A DNA stretch of 64,000 nt, from NCBI GenBank assembly GCA_002297365.1, contig DBKT01000002.1, forward strand, positions 62,001 to 126,000. The letters run 5' to 3'. The notes under the pieces were generated by a model. It was not told the origin of the DNA and did no database searches. It saw nothing but the letters and a program-made list of their open reading frames with translations. Each line of letters begins with the position of its first letter. Position 1 is the stretch's first letter. This document shows positions 53,033-62,965 of this stretch, one piece after another. Position numbers and translations under genes: made by a program. The stretch comes from Caryophanales bacterium UBA743 (GTDB lineage Bacteria; Bacillota_I; Bacilli_A; RFN20; CAG-826).

Positions 53033-56026
53033 TTATTTGGAAGAGGGGGTCGGCTCTTCTTCGGTGAGCGCTTCCTTTTTCATCCTCTTACCGCGGATGA
53101 CGATCCAAGTGGTCATGCCCGCACAAGCAACGACAAGGGCGACGTTAAGGGTGATTAGCCATTTGCCCCAGGTTGGGATGATAGGAACTATCTTTGTATC
53201 GCTAGAGAGCCCGTTCATTGCCACGGAGTTGGCGATGGCATAGAGAACGTGATGGGCAGAATTACGAAGATAGGTCATGATTTGCGGATCGGATTCGTAT
53301 CCGTCGATGAGGTATCTCGTTTCGTTGTTGTTCATCCAAAGATCGGTTCCGGCTTGGAGGCCTTCTTTGATAGACATATAGTAAGGAAGACCGGCGTTAT
53401 CGGTGATGATGCATCCTTTGAAACCCCATTCTCCACGGAGAACCTTTTGTTGAAGATTGGCGTGATGCCCACACCAAGTGGTGCCAATACGGTTGAAAGC
53501 GTTCATCACACCATTGGCCCCACCTTCTTCCACCGCTTCTTTGAAAGCAGGGAGATAGATTTCACGGATGGCTTGTTCATTTGAGAAGGTGATCATGCCA
53601 TCTTTCGATCCTTTGATGTTGTTGGTTGCATCGATGACTCCTTCGCCATCATTAAGAGCAAAGTGTTTGATGTAGGTGATTAAGCCTTTGGATTGGGCGC
53701 CTTTGACGGTAGAAGAGCCGATTTTCCCAGAAAGAAGAGGATCTTCGGAATAGTATTCGAAATTTCTTCCGGCATAAGCAGTTCTATGGATGTTCATGGC
53801 AGGAGCATACCAAGCTTGAACGTTTGCAAACATGGCATCATTCCCGATTGCAACGCCAAGTTCTTCGGCAAGTTCGACATTCCAAGTGGAAGCAATGACC
53901 ACTTCCGTAGGATATGCCATGCCTTTAGAACCGCCGATTAAGGTTGCGGAGATTCCCGCAGGTCCATCTTTCGCCGTGGTAGCCGGAACGTTTAAGTCAG
54001 GGTTGGCTGGATTTCCATATCCACCCATACGAACGGTGAAGAGCATGCTTTCGGCAGAAAGGTTATCGAGGAAGTCATCCCATGCTGGAGAATCATAGTC
54101 TTCGCCAATCAGGGTTGCTAAATTTAAGCCATCCTTGGTCTTAGTGGCGGTCTTTGGCATCTCAAAGGAAGATTTGTCTTCTACATACTTAGGCGCAAGA
54201 TCATCGATGAGTTTTTGAGAGAAAGTCTTGTATTTTTCGCCAAGAGAATCCGTTCTGTCAGCAAAGGCGACAGGGAAGGTGCCATTCCAATCGTTACGGG
54301 TGAGGTATTTCATAGAAGCGCCGTCCTCGTAATGTTTGATGTCAGCCTCATCGAATTGGTTTGTGATTTCAACGCCCGTCTTGGAATCTTTGGAATACGT
54401 CTTCGTATCCAAAGAGGATTGATTCCACTTATAGGCGAAGGAAGAATCCCCTTCTGCGGTCATGCCATCTCCTTTGGTTTTTCCTTTTAGGGCAAGGATG
54501 TTATTCAAAGCGTCGTGGGAGTTTTTGCCAATGGCAAGATAATAATCCCCTGCATCCATGATATAGGTCTTTGCGCCCGTATAATCATAGGAAGCAAGAT
54601 CTTCTTTCTTCACGTGGATGGAGACGTTTTCTTCTTTTCCTGGCTCGATGGATTTCGTCTTTGCAAAGCCAAGAAGTTCGACGGAAGATTTTTCGACGTT
54701 ATTGGCAATATCGTAGTCCGTATATGGGGATTGGCCATAGATTTGTACGACCTCTTTGCCTGCGAGGGATCCCGTGTTTTTGACGGTAAGCGTCACATCA
54801 AAGGCTTCATTTCCATCACGAGCGACCTTGAAATTGGAATATTCGAAATTAGTGTAAGAGAGACCATATCCGAATGGATATAAGACGGTAGAAGCATAAT
54901 CATAGGTGCCCACCTTATCGCGGCTAAGGACCTTGTCTTCATAACGGGTCTCATAATAGCGGTAGCCGACATAGATGCCCTCTTCATAGACGGCATATTG
55001 GTCGGCTTGATCGACATAGTTGGTGTTTGGTTTGTTTTCAACCCAGAAGTTAGCGCCCGCGTTTTGAGCGGCTGGAGCACTGTTGGCGTCATAGGCATAC
55101 GTATCGACAAGTCTTCCGGATGGGTTGATTGTGCCAGCAAGAGCTTCCCCAATGGCGTACATGCCATTTTGTCCGACCCCACCAAGCCAAATGGCAGCTT
55201 TGATATGGTCGTATTGGTTTAACCAGCCAAGTTCCAAAGCGTTGTTGGCGTTAATAAGCACCACGACTTTCTCGAATTTGGCGTTTACGGCATCGAGCAT
55301 GTCTTTTTCTTCGGTGCTGAGTTCAAGATAGGAACCGCTATTTCCTTGGACGTTCTTTGTTTCGGCAAAGTTTTGAGCGGTAAGGTCACTTCCTTCTCCG
55401 CCACTTCTAGAAATAACGACGATAGCCGCGTCATTATATTGGGCAAAGGATGCGCTTGTGGCAGAATTCACGTCATTCCAAGGGACTTCTTTGATGGAGA
55501 ATTGCCCACCTCTCCAGTTTGGAGAAGAGCGTTTGTACCCATCATCGTGCTTGCCTTGATAGAAGTTCCAAAGCGTTTCATTGACTTGGAAACCAGAGCT
55601 TTCTAAGGCCGTTTTTAAAGTAGGCGCGATGGAAGTGTCAATCGAGCCAGACCCCGTTCCACCATAAACCATATCCACGCTCGATACGGAGAAACAAGAT
55701 ACTTTGGCGCCTTTTGTCAAAGGAAGGGCGTTGGCATCATTTTTAAGAAGCACCAAGCCTTCCTCTTCGATGCGTTTGGAGATTTCGCCATTGTGTTTGG
55801 TGAGTTCTTCTTCGTTCTTGAAGTCGTTCTTGAAGTATTCCGACGATTCCTCAGAACCATTCTTCTTTTCGATCTTGTAGGTCTCTTGGTTGAAATAACG
55901 GGAAATGATGGTATTCCACGTATAGGCTTCGTAGTCGCCAAAAGCAAGCGCTCCTGCAGCTACCGCCATGATGGGGAAGGCGATGAGCATCAATGTTTTA
56001 TTGCTCATCTTTTTCTTTTTTGCCAT
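53033..56026 (-). CDS. Family 3 glycoside hydrolase with swapped domain order, two membrane anchors
   Basis: Beta-glycosidase (beta-glucosidase or xylosidase type). The usual GH3 order is reversed: the C-terminal alpha/beta sandwich comes first (about residues 55-330, EEGLVLLKNDANALPL), then a fibronectin III-like domain (390-500, YPFGYGLSYTNFEYS), then the TIM-barrel domain (600-900) with nucleophile Asp near 875 in GCIITDNAG and KHFALNDGE. This order is known from rumen and gut Firmicutes. Unusual here is a transmembrane helix at both ends (about 10-30 and 954-975), which would place the enzyme on the outer face. AAGGAGG precedes the ATG. The AgrC/LytTR pair lies directly upstream on the same strand. 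Confidence 0.93.
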   Translation of the reverse strand: MAKKKKMSNKTLMLIAFPIMAVAAGALAFGDYEAYTWNTIISRYFNQETYKIEKKNGSEESSEYFKNDFKNEEELTKHNGEISKRIEEEGLVLLKNDANALPLTKGAKVSCFSVSSVDMVYGGTGSGSIDTSIAPTLKTALESSGFQVNETLWNFYQGKHDDGYKRSSPNWRGGQFSIKEVPWNDVNSATSASFAQYNDAAIVVISRSGGEGSDLTAQNFAETKNVQGNSGSYLELSTEEKDMLDAVNAKFEKVVVLINANNALELGWLNQYDHIKAAIWLGGVGQNGMYAIGEALAGTINPSGRLVDTYAYDANSAPAAQNAGANFWVENKPNTNYVDQADQYAVYEEGIYVGYRYYETRYEDKVLSRDKVGTYDYASTVLYPFGYGLSYTNFEYSNFKVARDGNEAFDVTLTVKNTGSLAGKEVVQIYGQSPYTDYDIANNVEKSSVELLGFAKTKSIEPGKEENVSIHVKKEDLASYDYTGAKTYIMDAGDYYLAIGKNSHDALNNILALKGKTKGDGMTAEGDSSFAYKWNQSSLDTKTYSKDSKTGVEITNQFDEADIKHYEDGASMKYLTRNDWNGTFPVAFADRTDSLGEKYKTFSQKLIDDLAPKYVEDKSSFEMPKTATKTKDGLNLATLIGEDYDSPAWDDFLDNLSAESMLFTVRMGGYGNPANPDLNVPATTAKDGPAGISATLIGGSKGMAYPTEVVIASTWNVELAEELGVAIGNDAMFANVQAWYAPAMNIHRTAYAGRNFEYYSEDPLLSGKIGSSTVKGAQSKGLITYIKHFALNDGEGVIDATNNIKGSKDGMITFSNEQAIREIYLPAFKEAVEEGGANGVMNAFNRIGTTWCGHHANLQQKVLRGEWGFKGCIITDNAGLPYYMSIKEGLQAGTDLWMNNNETRYLIDGYESDPQIMTYLRNSAHHVLYAIANSVAMNGLSSDTKIVPIIPTWGKWLITLNVALVVACAGMTTWIVIRGKRMKKEALTEEEPTPSSK

Positions 56027-56081
56027 AAAAATCCTCCTTGTAGATTTGGCATGGTTCCCTTATTCGGGAAGGTTGAGTCTA

Positions 56082-56148
56082 TTATTATGTAAGCGCATAC
56101 ATTGACCAATTAAAACAACACAACTGTCATGTTTTGCGACATAACTTA
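56082..56148 (-). promoter_or_regulatory. Glycosidase promoter with LytTR direct repeat and cre-like site
   Basis: Minus strand, in order: TAAGTTATG (56140-56148), 12 bases, ACAGTTGTG (56119-56127), a direct repeat with AgrA/LytTR-type sequence and spacing; -35 TTGGTC (56104-56109); TGTATGCGCTTACA (56088-56101), a CcpA cre with one mismatch to TGWNANCGNTNWCA, filling the 16-base spacer; -10 TAATAA (56082-56087). It suggests activation by the neighbouring response regulator and repression by CcpA. Confidence 0.7.
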
Positions 56149-56154
56149 CATGAG

Positions 56155-57498
56155 CTATTTTGTTGGAATAGGGAAAAGGAAATCCAGATTAAAAGTCTCT
56201 TCTTGATAGGATGTCGTCATCTTTCCACCATATTTTTCGGCGATAAGAGCCATGCTTTTTAAGCCATAGCCATGATCTAGTTTGTTTTCTTTGATGGTTT
56301 GGGGAACGCCGTTTTTGAACAATGGCTTCTTTTGGCAATAGTTGTAGATATGTATGGAGGCGAAAGAGTTCACGTTGCGGATGATAAGACCAATCACTTT
56401 CTTGGAGGGGTCCTCTACTTTCTCTAAGGATTCAATCGCGTTATCAAGGGCATTCCCAAGCAAAGAATAGATTTCCGTGTCTTCCATGAACGAGATGGCC
56501 TTCCCATCGGCCATAGAGGTGAGTTTTATGCCCTTGTTTAAGCAAGTGAGGCTCTTTTCCATTAAGAGGACGTCAAGGGCTTCGTTTCCTGTTTTCAAAG
56601 AAGAATCGTAGATAGAGACTTTGCTCATCATTTCATTGATAGATTTATCATCTAAGGAACATTGTCTTCCGAATTGACGGAGCTGATGTTTCAAATCATG
56701 GCATTTGATGTTGATATAGTCGATATTCTCTTTCAACATGGCGTATTGTTTTTCTTCTTGGGACCACATCTTGCGAACGACGGAGAGTTCTTCTTGGGCG
56801 TTTCCTTTAGCAAGAAGGTTAAATTGAGCCGTCAAAACGAAAATGCAGCAGAAAATGATCAAAAGGCATGATATGGAAGAATAGAAAGCTTGAGGGTGGG
56901 AATAGCCGTAATAGGTCATGATGGCATTAATCACCACGGCAATAAGAATCGTCCCAATCGAAAGAAAAAGGAGGGAAACGGAGATATTTCGCATATTCTC
57001 CCCTTTCTTTATCCTTCTACCATACACAAGATAAGCAAGCCAATAGACAATCAGATAGGATTCGTAATGGATAAAAGTCACCAAAGCGTCATAGGTGCTT
57101 TGGAGCTTATCCCCATATGCAGCAACAGGAAGGCCGTTATTTAGTCCAGTCACGATGATGATGAAATTGTAGGTCTCAAAGGCAATATGCTGCACAGCAT
57201 AGGCGGCGATCGTGCAAAAGAAGACGTTCACCCAGCTTTCATCGTAGCAAAACAATTTCAAAAGAAGGGTGCTTAAGAAATAGAGCCCGAAGAAAAGAAA
57301 GGAAGAATACAAAGCGTTGTAATATAGAATAGGAGCGGCGAAGGAAACTCCAAAGCAAATAAGGGCGGCAATGCCTAAACGAAGAGGGTACATCTTCTTC
57401 TTTTTTAATTTCCAGGTGAAAAGAAATTCGGAGATGAATAATTCCAGCATGAAAATGACTTTATACCAGAAAAGGGCACTGCCCGAGTCATAATACAT
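56155..57498 (-). CDS. AgrC-like GHKL sensor histidine kinase
   Basis: Membrane sensor kinase of the LytTR-partner (HPK10/AgrC) type: about six transmembrane helices in residues 8-215, the phosphoacceptor His near 266 in KCHDLKHQLRQF, the N box NALDNAIESLE and the G box DHGYGLKSM. About 447 residues. The start is the ATG at 57498, eight bases after AAAGG and overlapping the response regulator gene by 11 bases; a longer frame to 57516 lacks a ribosome site. No AgrD-like peptide or AgrB is seen nearby, so the signal is unknown and may be a sugar or peptide. Confidence 0.92.
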   Translation of the reverse strand: MYYDSGSALFWYKVIFMLELFISEFLFTWKLKKKKMYPLRLGIAALICFGVSFAAPILYYNALYSSFLFFGLYFLSTLLLKLFCYDESWVNVFFCTIAAYAVQHIAFETYNFIIIVTGLNNGLPVAAYGDKLQSTYDALVTFIHYESYLIVYWLAYLVYGRRIKKGENMRNISVSLLFLSIGTILIAVVINAIMTYYGYSHPQAFYSSISCLLIIFCCIFVLTAQFNLLAKGNAQEELSVVRKMWSQEEKQYAMLKENIDYINIKCHDLKHQLRQFGRQCSLDDKSINEMMSKVSIYDSSLKTGNEALDVLLMEKSLTCLNKGIKLTSMADGKAISFMEDTEIYSLLGNALDNAIESLEKVEDPSKKVIGLIIRNVNSFASIHIYNYCQKKPLFKNGVPQTIKENKLDHGYGLKSMALIAEKYGGKMTTSYQEETFNLDFLFPIPTK

Positions 57499-58213
57499 AA
57501 TTCTTGCCTTTGCCAATATAGGAATTCAAAGCGTCTAGGAAACCTCTCTTCTTCGAGCGAGAAATCATAAGAGGCTTCTCTTCTCCAGCAAGAAAAAGAT
57601 CGTTTCCTTCAATTCTTTTCACATAACGAAGATTCACAAGATAACAATTCGCCGAACGGCTGAAATCATCGCCTAACTCATTTTCAATTTGAGAAAGAGA
57701 GCCATAGGCGGAAAAGATTCCATCATCAAGATGGTAGAGAAGATGGTGTTTGAAAACTTCGACATAGTGAATCGAAGAAGGTTTGATTTTCATCTTGCCT
57801 TCCTCCGCTTGAATAAGGATAGAGCCAATATCTTTGTTTTGCCTCACTCTTTCCATGATACGGTTCATCTTGAGTTTGAAAGAAAAATATTCCAAGGGTT
57901 TGACGATGAAATCCGACGCGTCCACTTCATAGCCTTTCACGGCTAAATTCGCCATATTGGTTACAAAAACAAGGACGGACATCTTATCCACCTTGCGAAT
58001 TTCTTCAGCCACACGGATGCCGTCTTTTTCCGCCATCTGGATATCCAAAAAGATTAAATCGTATTTTGGAGAATATTGGTGAAGAAAGGCTTGGGGGTCT
58101 TCAAATTCATAGACGGCACACTCTTCTTTGATTTCCTGAAAATATTTCTCCAAACATTTCAGAGTGTCATCTAATGCGCTTCTTTCGTCATCCAAAACCG
58201 CAATGGATATCAT
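57488..58213 (-). CDS. LytTR-family response regulator (AgrA-like)
   Basis: Receiver domain at residues 1-120 with the acidic pair DDE (8-10), phosphoacceptor Asp57 in LIFLDIQM, and VKPLEYF containing the conserved Lys; LytTR DNA-binding domain at about 130-238 (IHYVEVFKHHLLYHL, SRSANCYLVNLRYVKRIEG). LytTR proteins bind pairs of 9-bp direct repeats 12 bases apart, and such a pair occurs at 56119-56148 before the glycosidase gene. AGGAG lies before the ATG. Promoter at 58232-58261. Co-transcribed with the kinase. Confidence 0.94.
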   Translation of the reverse strand: MISIAVLDDERSALDDTLKCLEKYFQEIKEECAVYEFEDPQAFLHQYSPKYDLIFLDIQMAEKDGIRVAEEIRKVDKMSVLVFVTNMANLAVKGYEVDASDFIVKPLEYFSFKLKMNRIMERVRQNKDIGSILIQAEEGKMKIKPSSIHYVEVFKHHLLYHLDDGIFSAYGSLSQIENELGDDFSRSANCYLVNLRYVKRIEGNDLFLAGEEKPLMISRSKKRGFLDALNSYIGKGKNYVL

Positions 58214-58231
58214 ACGTAACTCCTAAATTTG

Positions 58232-58261
58232 ATTATAGATGAAAGGAGAACTTGTTTTCAA
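58232..58261 (-). promoter_or_regulatory. Promoter of the two-component operon
   Basis: TTGAAA (58256-58261), 18-base spacer, perfect TATAAT (58232-58237) on the minus strand, then AGGAG and the ATG at 58213. Nothing further is seen in the spacer up to the terminator at 58478. Confidence 0.65.
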
Positions 58262-58477
58262 ACCCTTTAAAAAGGAAAGAAAAAGGGTAACTTTAAAGTG
58301 GGTAGGACATTGGAGATTATTTGGATAGGCAGTTTGGCATTCCTTTCAAGGAGAAATGGTCTATTCGAGATTTTCCAAAGGCTTTGGATTTTTTCGACTA
58401 ATGTTTCCTATGTAAATGATGTGTGAGTGGATTTTATCGAATCTTCAAATACCTGATAAAAAGAGAATATAGCGTAA

Positions 58478-58515
58478 ACAAAAACCATTGATTCGTGTTG
58501 ATAACGATTCAATGG
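58478..58515 (-). terminator. Terminator of the endonuclease gene
   Basis: CCATTGAATCG (from 58515) pairs with CGAATCAATGG (one mismatch) around nine bases, followed on the minus strand by a TTTTTGTTT tail. Confidence 0.7.
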
Positions 58516-58530
58516 CTTCTAGAAAACGAA

Positions 58531-60000
58531 TTAGGAACGGATTCCGTTGCTATCCCAAATCTGATTGGCGTATTCTGGGTGATCAACAAAGGGATTGCGG
58601 CCATATCCTTGGGTGGAAAGATAATTATTGATTTGTTTTTCCATCTCTGTGACCGGATATTTCGCATTCCATAGGAGAAGTTCTTTTAAAGTGCCCATCG
58701 TATGGTCATCTTTGTTATCACTGGGGTTGTTGGAAAGCTCAAGAGGGGCATTTCCATTGCTACTCCCACCTGTCCCACACGTTCCATAATATGCCGTTGC
58801 AGTATAGAACATGATGCGGGCAGACTCCCCTCTTGCCGCCTCATATCCATAAGAGGCAGGGTCCCAAGCTCCTCCCGAAGTGCCATAGAAAGAATTCCCT
58901 CGATCGGAATTCTCTTTGGATATGGTTGGACGAATGATGAAAGGATCTGCGGCAGGACCGCTATTTTTGCCACATCCACGGGAATTTGGCCAGGTATGTT
59001 CGCGGTTCACCCCGCCACCGCTTTTCTTTAAGACGCAAGCACCGTTTCCACTCACCCCTTCGGTGACATTCGTTGCGGCATGGTAGAAAGGGACAAAGGT
59101 ATTAGAACCAGCAGGATAGGTTGCGGCTTCCTTGCCGATTTCCAAGCAACTGGAATAACTTGTCGTCTTCGTTTTGTAGTTCTTTATGAGTTTTTGCAAA
59201 GAAGCGCGGAAGGTGTTGCCATAGGTACTGAAATCCAAGCCTTTCCAGCCACTGTCATCTGTAGTCGTCCCTAAAGAAGAGCCTCCGCTCTCCTCTCCAG
59301 AAGAACCAGAAGAAGACGATGAATTTTCTTGCTCAATGGAGATTTTAGCGGGCGTATAGAAATAGACATAGGCATTGTCTTTGTATTTCGGTGCCACACC
59401 GCAGAAAGAGCTTTTATAGTATTGCAAATAGACGTTTTTAGAAGAAACGGCTTGAGCTTTGCCCGTTTCATCCATGCTGATTTTCCAATCGGTCACTTCT
59501 TTTCCGGAAGCGTATCCGATGCTATAGTGCTCCCCATCAATATAGCTATATAGGTTTTTCCCATTTAGGCTGAACTTGAAAGAATCGCCTGTTTTGCTTA
59601 TCTCCCAAACGGCCGTGTTAGTTATGTTTTGAACGTCTTTGTGCGCATTTGCTTCCTTTAATGTTTCTCCAACTAGATACCATGGGAGGCTTTCGGATTT
59701 GCTAGCCGAAGTTAAGCCATAAAGGGTGTTTCCGCTATAAGCGCCGATGAAAGCTTTTTTGACGTTGGATAGCTCTTCTAAGCTTGTGATTCGACGATAC
59801 CCGTCGATTAATCCGGAATTTTCCTCACTAGATGAAGAGGCACTATTTTGAGAGCCATCCGTTTTGGATGAGGAAGAATTCGAAGAGTTTTCTTCGAAAG
59901 AAGAACGGCTGTTATTCGTCTCTTCCGTGACCTTACAAGCGCCAAGCGCCATGGGAAGAAGAGATAAGAGGAATATGATACGGGCTTTTTTGGATTTCAT
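58531..60000 (-). CDS. Endonuclease I family secreted nuclease (lipoprotein)
   Basis: Lipoprotein signal with lipobox LLPMALGAC, then a long Ser/Asn/Glu-rich linker. Residues about 60-225 are a beta-rich N-terminal domain and, after a second Ser-rich linker (about 230-250), the catalytic endonuclease I domain follows (250-489). The His-Me finger motif NREHTWPNSRG is at about 329-339, with HAATNV and NSDRGN typical of EndA/NucM-type nucleases. It would degrade extracellular DNA at the cell surface, for nutrition or biofilm control. Single gene with its own terminator; several Gly-rich segments near the C-terminus are normal for the family. Confidence 0.92.
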   Translation of the reverse strand: MKSKKARIIFLLSLLPMALGACKVTEETNNSRSSFEENSSNSSSSKTDGSQNSASSSSEENSGLIDGYRRITSLEELSNVKKAFIGAYSGNTLYGLTSASKSESLPWYLVGETLKEANAHKDVQNITNTAVWEISKTGDSFKFSLNGKNLYSYIDGEHYSIGYASGKEVTDWKISMDETGKAQAVSSKNVYLQYYKSSFCGVAPKYKDNAYVYFYTPAKISIEQENSSSSSGSSGEESGGSSLGTTTDDSGWKGLDFSTYGNTFRASLQKLIKNYKTKTTSYSSCLEIGKEAATYPAGSNTFVPFYHAATNVTEGVSGNGACVLKKSGGGVNREHTWPNSRGCGKNSGPAADPFIIRPTISKENSDRGNSFYGTSGGAWDPASYGYEAARGESARIMFYTATAYYGTCGTGGSSNGNAPLELSNNPSDNKDDHTMGTLKELLLWNAKYPVTEMEKQINNYLSTQGYGRNPFVDHPEYANQIWDSNGIRS

Positions 60001-60160
60001 TCTGTGTTTGTTCTTTCGCTAAGAAGCCTTAGCCATATAGAATACTCTCTTTCAAGGATTCCTAGAAGACTTTTAAGAAATTACCGCCCATGAAATCGGG
60101 CATAGCAGGATGTTTTTTTCCTTTGAGGAGTCTGCTTATCATTGCCGAAGTTTGGAATGT

Positions 60161-60220
60161 TTTTTCCAAAAGTTCAATTATTCTTCCAAAAATTCAATTA
60201 TTCTTCCAAAAGATTCTGGA
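60161..60220. repeat. 20-bp tandem repeat, about 2.5 copies
   Basis: Three consecutive 20-base units in the spacer 60001-60405, the middle reading ATTCTTCCAAAAATTCAATT with the flanking units diverged. Not coding. The rest of the spacer holds only the terminator below. Confidence 0.6.
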
Positions 60221-60354
60221 AGAAAAAGAAAAACGAGTCACAAAACGAAGAAAATAATTAGGCATCTAAGAATTGCCCATGGATTTATTTTGCAATCAGC
60301 TTTTTTGACCATCGTGGATTCATGAAAGAGAGGCTTGTCTTTTTAGTTCCAACT

Positions 60355-60385
60355 AAAAAAGCAAGCAACATTCAAGGTTGCTTGC
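60355..60385 (-). terminator. Terminator of the lipoprotein/Ig-like operon
   Basis: GCAAGCAAC (from 60385) pairs with GTTGCTTGC around seven bases, followed on the minus strand by six T. Confidence 0.88.
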
Positions 60386-60405
60386 TAAAGAATCGGGAAC
60401 GTCAA

Positions 60406-62949
60406 TTAAGCGTTCTCTATTTTTGTTTTTGTTGAGCCGAAGTAAATATCCAGGGTTGTCGATTGACTGTCGGAGCTTGCGAATCGGATACGCACTTCTA
60501 TGGCATAATTCACCTTTTGGGAATCCGAGGTTCCATCGGTTACCTCCTCAGTGACTTGGTAGGTTTTCGTATAGTATTCCAATTTCCCTAAGGTAGCGTT
60601 CTCAACGGTCTTGATTTCATATCCGTTTTGCAAAAGAAGAGCTTTGTAATCTTTGACAAATTCATCGTCTTTTGTCGTGTTATAAAGCATTTGGTCGTTA
60701 CTTCCGTCATAGTTTGGAGTCAATTCCCATTTTTTGGAAATGCCCGTTTTGGCTAAATATGGAATCTGTTTGGCCACTTCTTCGCCATAAAGCTTAACCA
60801 TGATCTTGGCGACATTGCCTTGTTCGCCAAGCCAGGTCGAAGGCAATTCGGTGCTGAGCTTATTAAAGGAGTCTTCATTGACGACAGCGGATGGGAATTC
60901 CACCTTTTTCTCATCCTCATAGGTGAATTTGATTTCTTCTTTTCCGGAGTAGATGCCGCCATAAACATAGTTATAGTTGATCTTGCTAAGCCTCCCTTTG
61001 GCATCCAGAGTGAGCTTATAGCTTTTATCAACCAAGGAATCGACACGAACGCTTCCCATGGTATATGGGGCGATATTCTTAACGCCGTCTTTCAAAACGT
61101 AGGTGTTTTCTTCCTCGCCTTTTTCGAAGACTTTTGCGTCAAAATCAAAGCCAAAATAGTCATAGAGATGATGCGTCGTATCAATTTCGGTGGCCGTTGT
61201 TACCGCATCCCCAGGGTTGGCCACACCACTTGTGTTGGAGGCTTTGGTGATGCTAAAAGGAATAATCCCTCCTTCGACTTGTTTGTAACCTTGTCGGTTA
61301 TAGATGGTGCCATTTAAGGAGCCACGGGTGCGGTTCGCCCAATCTTGGATGTAATATTCATCCTTTTTGTAGTAATAGTTGGTCGTTGGAAGATGTTGGG
61401 AGGCCAATCCCGTGGAAGGGCTTATGGCATATCCATTCGCCGTCCAGGATTCTTCTTTGAGATGATCGATAGCCGAAGAGACTTTTTTAGAATCTTCCGT
61501 CTCCTCGGTAAAGGAGGAAGGCATAGAGATGCTCGCCTCTTCTTTTAAGGTTGAGGTGACTAAGAGCTTGAGTTCTGTCTCATCTCCCTCAGGAGAAGCA
61601 ACATAGCCGTTGACATAGGAATTGATGACGAGGCTATTGTTAACGATATTGAGGGTGATTTTAAAGCATTCGCGAATGATGATGTCGGTTAAAACGGTAA
61701 GCGCTGAATAGGATTCGAGCAAACGATCCGCATTCAAACCATAATAAAGGAAATTATTGCCGTCATCCCCTAAGAAAGATTCCACATCCATCTCATCTTG
61801 GAAGGAGAAGATGCCATTTCCCCAAGAGAAATTCCCTTTTTGGAAATCGGCGGTTTTTTCTTGGTTTTTCCCATCGACATAATGATCGATCGCGGAAAGT
61901 CCGCCGATAGATAAATCCAAAGCGCCTTTGCTTAACACATAAGAATATTTCTCATCGTTGACTTCATCTTCAACATCGTAGGAAATGATGTCGTTCTTGC
62001 GATTGTCTTTGTCGATTGAGGAAGTAACGCTAACCTTCCCGTATTCATTCCATTTGTTGCTGGAGTAGTATTTCAAAACGCTGTCAAAGCCGACGACATC
62101 TTTGCTTAAAAGATTCTTAACGGTATCGGATAGCGTCTTCGAAGGAAGCTCATAGTCAGCGACAAATTTCGCCAGCTTCTCATCTTTCGTATTATTCAAA
62201 GAGACGATTTTGCCAGTTAAAAGCAAACTTGTGGCGCTGGAATCGGAATCAGGCTGGTAATAGAAATTGAAATTTAAGGTGTCCCCATCCAAAAAGAAAG
62301 AGACATCGGCAATCCTCGTTTCGCTATCGCCGTATTGGTAGCCCATAAAGCGGCACATATAGGCAAGGACGTCTTCATCTAAAACATATACTTCTTCCCC
62401 ATCGCACTCAAAGTCATCTTCTTGCAAACCTTGGCCTTCGTTAAGGCTTGTGTTTCCCTTTTTCAAAAGAGTCAGGAAATTCATATCGGAGACGCTATTG
62501 ACGCCGACCAAGTTATCATTATTATCGTAATACGTCACGGCATTTCCGACTTGGACGTTCCCTTTTTCGTCATAAGAGAAGTTATAGACGAGCTTATCGC
62601 CTAATTTCTTATTGTAGCTATCAAGAAGAAGGTAGCCTTCTTGGCTATAGCCAAAGAAAGCGTATTCCGGAGTGTAGATATCTTTTAGAGAAACTTCATT
62701 GTCGTTTGAGTCTTTTTCAACATATTCCACCGTAAGGCTATTTGCCTCAGAGGCTTCGTTTATCTTTGAAATGACATCGCGTATTTTCTCCTCATTGGCG
62801 AGGGAAGAATCCTCCGTTCCGGAAGAGTTTTCAGAATCGGCTACATCGCTAGAATATCCTGATTGGCTTTCGCTAGAAGCCCTTCCATTCTGACAGGCAT
62901 TCAAAAGTAAGACGCTCGAAAAGAGCAAAAGGATTTTTTTGTTTTTCAT
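60406..62949 (-). CDS. Large lipoprotein of unknown function (847 aa)
   Basis: Lipoprotein signal MKNKKILLLFSSVLLLNAC, then a Ser-rich linker to about residue 55. The mature part is acidic and beta-rich with many Tyr and Asp (for example YNFSYDEKGNVQVGNAVTYY, LSIGGLSAIDHYVDGK), resembling bacterial outer lipoproteins of the LolA/LppX-like repeated sheet kind, but no family can be assigned. It follows the Ig-like-domain gene by 16 bases, so the two are likely one operon ending at the terminator 60355-60385. Confidence 0.82.
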   Translation of the reverse strand: MKNKKILLLFSSVLLLNACQNGRASSESQSGYSSDVADSENSSGTEDSSLANEEKIRDVISKINEASEANSLTVEYVEKDSNDNEVSLKDIYTPEYAFFGYSQEGYLLLDSYNKKLGDKLVYNFSYDEKGNVQVGNAVTYYDNNDNLVGVNSVSDMNFLTLLKKGNTSLNEGQGLQEDDFECDGEEVYVLDEDVLAYMCRFMGYQYGDSETRIADVSFFLDGDTLNFNFYYQPDSDSSATSLLLTGKIVSLNNTKDEKLAKFVADYELPSKTLSDTVKNLLSKDVVGFDSVLKYYSSNKWNEYGKVSVTSSIDKDNRKNDIISYDVEDEVNDEKYSYVLSKGALDLSIGGLSAIDHYVDGKNQEKTADFQKGNFSWGNGIFSFQDEMDVESFLGDDGNNFLYYGLNADRLLESYSALTVLTDIIIRECFKITLNIVNNSLVINSYVNGYVASPEGDETELKLLVTSTLKEEASISMPSSFTEETEDSKKVSSAIDHLKEESWTANGYAISPSTGLASQHLPTTNYYYKKDEYYIQDWANRTRGSLNGTIYNRQGYKQVEGGIIPFSITKASNTSGVANPGDAVTTATEIDTTHHLYDYFGFDFDAKVFEKGEEENTYVLKDGVKNIAPYTMGSVRVDSLVDKSYKLTLDAKGRLSKINYNYVYGGIYSGKEEIKFTYEDEKKVEFPSAVVNEDSFNKLSTELPSTWLGEQGNVAKIMVKLYGEEVAKQIPYLAKTGISKKWELTPNYDGSNDQMLYNTTKDDEFVKDYKALLLQNGYEIKTVENATLGKLEYYTKTYQVTEEVTDGTSDSQKVNYAIEVRIRFASSDSQSTTLDIYFGSTKTKIENA

Positions 62950-62965
62950 TTTTTCTCCGTTTAGT

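Noticed and set aside
60161..60220. Tandem 20-bp units as a CRISPR fragment
   Set aside because: The units are directly adjacent without spacers and there are no cas genes.
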